From: JAKSUT01 sp045616505
GTDB taxonomy: Bacteria > Cyanobacteriota > Vampirovibrionia > Gastranaerophilales > Gastranaerophilaceae
Assembly: GCA_045616505.1 (NCBI GenBank)
Contig: JAZLGV010000037.1
Coordinates: forward strand, 1-18,860
Length of the DNA stretch: 18,860 nucleotides
Reading direction: 5' to 3'
The translations under genes and the position numbers were made by a program. Below, one piece after another: positions 15,935-18,860 of the stretch (positions are counted from its first letter, which is position 1; each line of letters starts with the position of its first letter). The notes beneath the pieces are model-generated. The model saw nothing but the letters and a program-made list of their open reading frames with translations, searched no databases and was not told the DNA's origin.

Positions 15935-16423
15935 TTATACGTTAGAAAGAATTTTCGGATTATTTCTAACATGACAAATCGCTATTGCCATTGAATCTAT
16001 TGTATCATCTAAACATGGTAAATCATTTCTTTGGAGAGTTAGTTTAACCATTTGTTCAACTTCTTTTTTATCTGCTCTTCCGTATCCTGTTAAAGTTTGT
16101 TTAACTTCAATAGGAGTGTATTCAAAGGCAGGAATTTTATTTTTTTCTAAAATCATCATTATAACTCCACGTGCTTCTGCAACAGGAATAATTGTTTTTT
16201 GATTTTTGAAAAAATATAGTTTTTCAACTGAAGCAATTTCAGGTTTGTATTTGTTGATTATTGTATCTAAGTCTTGAGAAATTTCTAGTAATCTTTTTGA
16301 ATCAGATAAATTTTTGTCTGTTTTTATTGAACCAGAATGTAAAAGAGTAAAATTTTCACCGTCAAAATTTAAGACGCTGTAACCTACTATTGCCATTCCT
16401 GGGTCTATTCCTAAAATCTTCAT
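15935..16423 (-). CDS. ruvC: Crossover junction endodeoxyribonuclease RuvC
   Basis: 162 residues, normal for RuvC. The homodimer cuts Holliday junctions symmetrically, working with RuvAB. All four acidic catalytic residues are visible: D7 (in M-K-I-L-G-I-D-P-G), E67 (in A-S-V-E-K), and D140 and D143 (in D-D-T-I-D-S-M-A-I-A). The F-F-x-N stretch after E67 is also present. No ruvA or ruvB is in the window. There is no ribosome-binding site; a well-formed promoter places +1 at or next to the ATG. It is the first gene of a three-gene operon with the membrane protein and mtnA. Confidence 0.97.
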   Translation of the reverse strand: MKILGIDPGMAIVGYSVLNFDGENFTLLHSGSIKTDKNLSDSKRLLEISQDLDTIINKYKPEIASVEKLYFFKNQKTIIPVAEARGVIMMILEKNKIPAFEYTPIEVKQTLTGYGRADKKEVEQMVKLTLQRNDLPCLDDTIDSMAIAICHVRNNPKILSNV

Positions 16424-16457
16424 ACTTTAATTATATCAACGAGTTTTGTGTGGGCAA
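16424..16457 (-). promoter_or_regulatory. Promoter of the ruvC operon, predicted leaderless
   Basis: On the minus strand TTGCCC (16457-16452), a 16-nt spacer ending in TGA, perfect TATAAT (16435-16430), then TAAAGT and ATG 16423. This is the best complete promoter of the group with TATAAT 6 nt before the start codon; the TGA makes it an extended -10. Confidence 0.65.
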
Positions 16458-16553
16458 AAACTTAATTTTTCTATAAGGATTTGTACGTAAGTATAAGTGC
16501 GGACTTTTTTATTTTTTGAAAAATGGAATAATTGTTTAAGAAAAGGAGGTTTT

Positions 16554-17531
16554 ATGAGTGAAAATAATGAACTTATATTGAAAACATTTGTCCCAGGGAC
16601 AAAAGCAAAAGCTGACGAAGTTAATTCTAATTTTTCTATTCTTAAAAATGCCATAATTTCAAAAGCAAATGTGCAAGGAAGTCAAGTGCAACCATTCTTT
16701 TGTGCAGATGCAGAAGATGATTTACAGGCAATGAATAAAGGTCAAGTTAAAGCGATTCAAGATGAAATGGATGTAAAAATTCAGAAAATGTCATCTTTTT
16801 TCTGTGTTAAATCAGGAAATGTTACAGATGGAATTGCGGATTTATTTGATTTTTCTGGACTTGTAATTACTTTAAAAGTTGGAGGAATTTATCCGAATTT
16901 AGTTTGTTCTGATTATGAAGGAAATCAATATGTTTTTGATTCTTTTGATGATTTGTCAATGGTTGGTAAATCTGATGGAACATATAATATTTTTGTTGAT
17001 TCGGAAGGCACTTTATATGTTAAAAAGAATACGATATATGTTCAAAAATCTATTCCACAAATGTTGGAAGATGATATTTGGCTTGATATGAGTGTAGAAC
17101 CTATTGTTTGTAAAAAATATATAAATCAGGAATATGTTGAATTTTTTGATGTTCCGTTGGGTAGTGTGTGTATTGAAGATGGTGCAATAAGTAAAATTGA
17201 AACTTTTTCTTATAATCAAAATGGTTATACATTAAATGCAAATACAATAGGCAATTTTTATTATGATTATTCTTCTCCAGTAGATTTAGCTGTAAATACT
17301 GACCATGTTGTTCCTGCAAATGGGCTTTTGTATGTTTATAGTAATGATTATTATTCAAGTGCAACGATTTATTTGGATGGAACGCCTTATGATTATAATT
17401 ATGCTAATAGTGTACAATCAAATAGTGGTCTTATGATTCCTGTCGTAAAAGGTCAAACTTGTCGTACTGTGACTTATTATAATTGTAATCTTTATTTTAT
17501 TCCATTGGTGTTTAGAAGAAATGAAGTTTAG
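16554..17531 (+). CDS. Phage tail-fibre-like protein
   Basis: 325 residues from ATG 16554, with AAAAGGAGG 4 nt before it; the longer frame from 16497 lacks a site. The N-terminus T-F-V-P-G-T-K-A-K-A-D-E-V-N-S-N-F-S-I-L-K is the pattern seen at the start of many phage tail fibres and appendages. A short helical link (about 55-80) follows, then a beta-rich body. The C-terminal 90 residues are Tyr/Asn/Ser-rich and end in P-V-V-K-G-Q-T, Y-Y-N-C-N-L-Y-F-I-P-L, as in receptor-binding fibre tips. It is followed 12 nt later by a fibre-associated small protein. No capsid, portal, tail-tube or integrase gene is near. Possibilities are a remnant of a tail module, a fibre for a tail-like particle encoded elsewhere, or a domesticated adhesin. 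The fibre call is inferred from pattern. Confidence 0.68.
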   Translation: MSENNELILKTFVPGTKAKADEVNSNFSILKNAIISKANVQGSQVQPFFCADAEDDLQAMNKGQVKAIQDEMDVKIQKMSSFFCVKSGNVTDGIADLFDFSGLVITLKVGGIYPNLVCSDYEGNQYVFDSFDDLSMVGKSDGTYNIFVDSEGTLYVKKNTIYVQKSIPQMLEDDIWLDMSVEPIVCKKYINQEYVEFFDVPLGSVCIEDGAISKIETFSYNQNGYTLNANTIGNFYYDYSSPVDLAVNTDHVVPANGLLYVYSNDYYSSATIYLDGTPYDYNYANSVQSNSGLMIPVVKGQTCRTVTYYNCNLYFIPLVFRRNEV

Positions 17532-17543
17532 AAAGGAGTTTTT

Positions 17544-17900
17544 ATGTATATAGGTGTGAGAGATGGTAAAGTTATAAGTTGGTCTGCAAAACCTTATGCA
17601 AATAGTATTTTTGTAGATGTAGATTATAAAACTTTTGAGGCAGAAAAGTATATATATGAAGATAATCAATTGAAAGATATTTCTTCAACTCAAGAATATA
17701 AAGAAAAACAAGAAGAAAAACGAAAAAGAGAGGTGTTGGTCCAGTTACAAGAAAAAATAACAGAATTAGATAATAAAAGAATTAGAGCTTTGGCAGAACC
17801 ATCTATAAAAGATGAAACAACAGGTGAAACTTGGCTTGATTATTATAATTCACAAGTTTTATCAGTAAGAAATGAAATAACAAAGCTTCAACAAAATTAA
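17544..17900 (+). CDS. Small fibre-associated (tail-assembly-like) protein
   Basis: 118 residues; AAAGGAG lies 6 nt before ATG 17544, 12 nt after the fibre gene, so the two are a tight pair. The first 40 residues are a small beta unit (Y-I-G-V-R-D-G-K-V-I-S-W). Residues of about 45-75 are a highly charged coiled coil (E/K/Q-rich). The C-terminus L-D-N-K-R-I-R-A-L-A-E-P-S followed by G-E-T-W-L-D-Y-Y-N and a final helix is a pattern found in small proteins beside tail-fibre genes of phages from low-GC hosts. It may be a fibre chaperone or an adaptor. It is followed by a good terminator. Confidence 0.68.
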   Translation: MYIGVRDGKVISWSAKPYANSIFVDVDYKTFEAEKYIYEDNQLKDISSTQEYKEKQEEKRKREVLVQLQEKITELDNKRIRALAEPSIKDETTGETWLDYYNSQVLSVRNEITKLQQN

Positions 17901-17910
17901 ATAACAAAAT

Positions 17911-17945
17911 AACGTCATGACTAATTAGGGCATGGCGTTATTTTT
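17911..17945 (+). terminator. Intrinsic terminator of the fibre cassette
   Basis: AACGTCATG (17911-17919), an 11-nt loop, CATGGCGTT (17931-17939) with one G-U pair, then ATTTTT. It separates the fibre pair from acpS. Confidence 0.88.
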
Positions 17946-17951
17946 AGTTTT

Positions 17952-17960
17952 TGATAAAAT
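17952..17960 (+). promoter_or_regulatory. Putative extended -10 promoter of acpS
   Basis: TGA (17952-17954) then TAAAAT (17955-17960), directly after the terminator T-run. No convincing -35. The leader would be about 20 nt and contains AAGGAG. Confidence 0.35.
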
Positions 17961-17986
17961 ATTTTTAAAACAAGGAGAAAGTATAA

Positions 17987-18328
17987 ATGACAGTTGGTGT
18001 TGATATAGAAGAAATATCAAGGTTTAAAGATAAATCTCAACATTTTTATGACAAAATTTTTACTAAAAAAGAACAAGAATATTGCTGTTCTTATAAACAT
18101 CCAGAAAGTCATTATGCAGTAAGATTTTGTGCAAAAGAAGCCGTTATAAAAGCAATTTGCGCATTGGATATGAACCCTCCTTTTATGTCAGAAATAGAAG
18201 TTTTGAAAGAAAAAGAATATCCCGAAATTAGACTTCCTAAAAAAAATGGATATGAAAAATTAAAAATAGATGTTAGTCTTTCACACGATAAAACAAAGGC
18301 TATCGCATTCGTTAATATAAATGTTTGA
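17987..18328 (+). CDS. acpS: Holo-[acyl-carrier-protein] synthase
   Basis: 113 residues, slightly short for the family (about 118-126). AcpS transfers 4'-phosphopantetheine from CoA to a Ser of acyl carrier protein, starting fatty acid synthesis, in the cytoplasm. The magnesium and CoA site motifs are present: V-G-V-D6-I-E-E-I-S-R-F and R-F-C-A-K-E51-A-V-I-K-A. The late L-S-H-D stretch is also typical. AAGGAG lies before ATG 17987. It follows the fibre-cassette terminator and precedes the long rpoB leader region, so it is probably transcribed on its own or read through weakly into rpoB. Confidence 0.96.
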   Translation: MTVGVDIEEISRFKDKSQHFYDKIFTKKEQEYCCSYKHPESHYAVRFCAKEAVIKAICALDMNPPFMSEIEVLKEKEYPEIRLPKKNGYEKLKIDVSLSHDKTKAIAFVNINV

Positions 18329-18636
18329 GCTTTATGCCCACTTTTTAAAATTTTGAAACCTTGAAAAATTTTTTAACTAATACTTTTGGGTAAAATTAAA
18401 AATTTAGTATTGACATGGAAAATGTCTATTCGTGCATTTTTCAGCATGATGAAAAATGTCAAAAAATTAATTGTAAAATTTTGTAAACATGATTTTTGAA
18501 ATACGTTTGATATTTCTTGACTATCTTCATGGTCGTAGTACGATAGAATAACATGGAAAACCATGTCTTGTCAGAATATAAATAGCAAAATTTTTTAGTA
18601 CGTACACCATATATAATAAGCTTAAGAGGTGAATTA
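18329..18636. other. 308-nt intergenic region before rpoB, rich in inverted repeats
   Basis: No gene is visible. Inverted repeats: GACAT/ATGTC (18412-18426); CATTTTTCA/TGAAAAATG with a GCATGA loop (18435-18458); ACATGG-AAAA-CCATGT (18551-18566). The first and third are related, both reading ACATGGAAAA then (CC or nothing) and TGTCT. TTGACA at 18410 has no good -10 at 17 nt; TTGACT (from about 18517) has TACGAT 16 nt downstream; a perfect TATAAT lies at 18612-18617, giving a short leader with AGAGGTG. The region may hold several rpoB promoters and an attenuator or operator. Confidence 0.5.
18612..18617 (+). promoter_or_regulatory. -10 element proximal to rpoB
   Basis: TATAAT about 20 nt before ATG 18637; transcription would start near 18624 and keep the AGAGGTG ribosome-binding site. 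The -35 is weak (AATTTT). Confidence 0.4.
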
Positions 18637-18860
18637 ATGTCGACAACAAAATATGCAAAAAGAGTAACTCCAATGGGTATTCCTGCAACCAGATTGGATG
18701 ATTTACCAGACCTAATTGAAGTGCAAAAAAAATCATTTGAATGGTTTTTAAAAGAAGGTTTAAAAGAAGAATTATTGTCTTTTAGCCCTATTAAAGACTA
18801 TACAGGTAGATTAGAATTACACTTTTTACCAAACTATACGTTTGATAATCCAAAATACAC
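18637..18860 (+). CDS. rpoB: RNA polymerase beta subunit (5' end only, runs off the right edge)
   Basis: The first 74 residues are visible and the frame is open at the edge. The sequence L-D-D-L-P-D-L-I-E-V-Q-K-K-S-F-E-W-F-L-K-E-G-L followed by S-F-S-P-I-K-D-Y-T-G-R-L-E-L-H-F-L is the conserved N-terminal beta-subunit protrusion. The E-E-L-x-S-F-S-P-I and D-Y-T-G-x-L-E-L-H-F-L words are like cyanobacterial RpoB. AGAGGTG lies 6 nt before the ATG. The gene is preceded by acpS instead of the rplKAJL cluster found next to rpoB in most bacteria. The subunit forms part of the RNA polymerase catalytic core and would be several times longer than the visible piece. Confidence 0.95.
   Translation, partial: MSTTKYAKRVTPMGIPATRLDDLPDLIEVQKKSFEWFLKEGLKEELLSFSPIKDYTGRLELHFLPNYTFDNPKY

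Noticed and set aside
16436..16654. 72-codon minus-strand frame across the ruvC/fibre gap
   Set aside because: It overlaps the ruvC promoter and the start of the fibre gene, has no ribosome-binding site and no recognisable pattern.
17230..17531. Diversity-generating retroelement variable region in the fibre tip
   Set aside because: No reverse transcriptase, accessory gene or template repeat is in the window, and the end lacks the usual C-type lectin pattern.
16436..17986. Prophage attachment sites around the fibre cassette
   Set aside because: No direct repeats of useful length, integrase or tRNA flank the cassette.
18373..18564. 63-codon minus-strand frame in the rpoB upstream gap
   Set aside because: No ribosome-binding site, its start lies in the ACATGG hairpin, and the sequence shows no protein-like pattern; the hairpins explain the region better.
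1..18860. CRISPR array, insertion sequence or rRNA
   Set aside because: No regular spaced repeats, no transposase frame with terminal inverted repeats, and no rRNA-like stretch were seen.

Overview
This is an AT-rich, gene-dense bacterial chromosomal window with ordinary codon use throughout. The best guess is a non-photosynthetic relative of Cyanobacteria (Vampirovibrionia/'Melainabacteria', possibly the gut order Gastranaerophilales). The evidence is the first 74 residues of RpoB, which carry a cyanobacterial-looking EEL-SFSPI-DYTG-LELHFL signature, a cyanobacterial-type HU (TLVGFGTFEPR..RTGRNPQTG), and an rpoB that follows acpS rather than rplL. This placement is inferred from remembered family patterns, not from a search.

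Layout. (1) 1-4.1 kb is a surface-glycan region: a membrane GT-C-like protein running off the left edge (minus), a tRNA-Lys(CUU) (minus), a TPR plus GT9-like protein (minus) and a divergent GT4 glycosyltransferase (plus). (2) 4.1-9.5 kb holds a small anchored protein (minus), mutS (plus), and a minus-strand pair pgeF then a SEC-C protein joined by an ATGA overlap. (3) 9.6-14.3 kb is plus-strand: an unrecognised Ala/Lys-rich protein, a compact SpoIID-like protein, HU and ComEC. (4) 14.3-16.4 kb is a minus-strand operon ruvC, a 4-5-TM protein, then mtnA. (5) 16.5-17.9 kb is a two-gene phage-tail-fibre-like cassette with its own terminator and no other phage genes. (6) 18.0 kb to the end is acpS, a 308-nt structured intergenic region and the start of rpoB.

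Themes. DNA repair and uptake genes (mutS, ruvC, comEC, HU) are mixed with envelope genes. Three genes (pgeF, spoIID-like, ruvC) have a perfect TATAAT exactly 6 nt before the ATG and no Shine-Dalgarno; comEC has a perfect extended -10 ten nt before its ATG. This predicts leaderless or near-leaderless mRNAs, while neighbouring genes have strong AGGAG-type sites. Three convergent gene pairs meet with -8, 0 and +3 nt between stop codons, leaving no space for ordinary terminators. Several longest-ORF starts are probably wrong, and the corrected starts are given.

The most notable candidates are the leaderless-promoter pattern, the orphan tail-fibre cassette between ruvC and acpS-rpoB, the SpoIID-like protein lacking the usual segment before GHGVGMSQ, and the repeated hairpin motif upstream of rpoB. 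No CRISPR array, insertion sequence, rRNA or complete prophage was seen.
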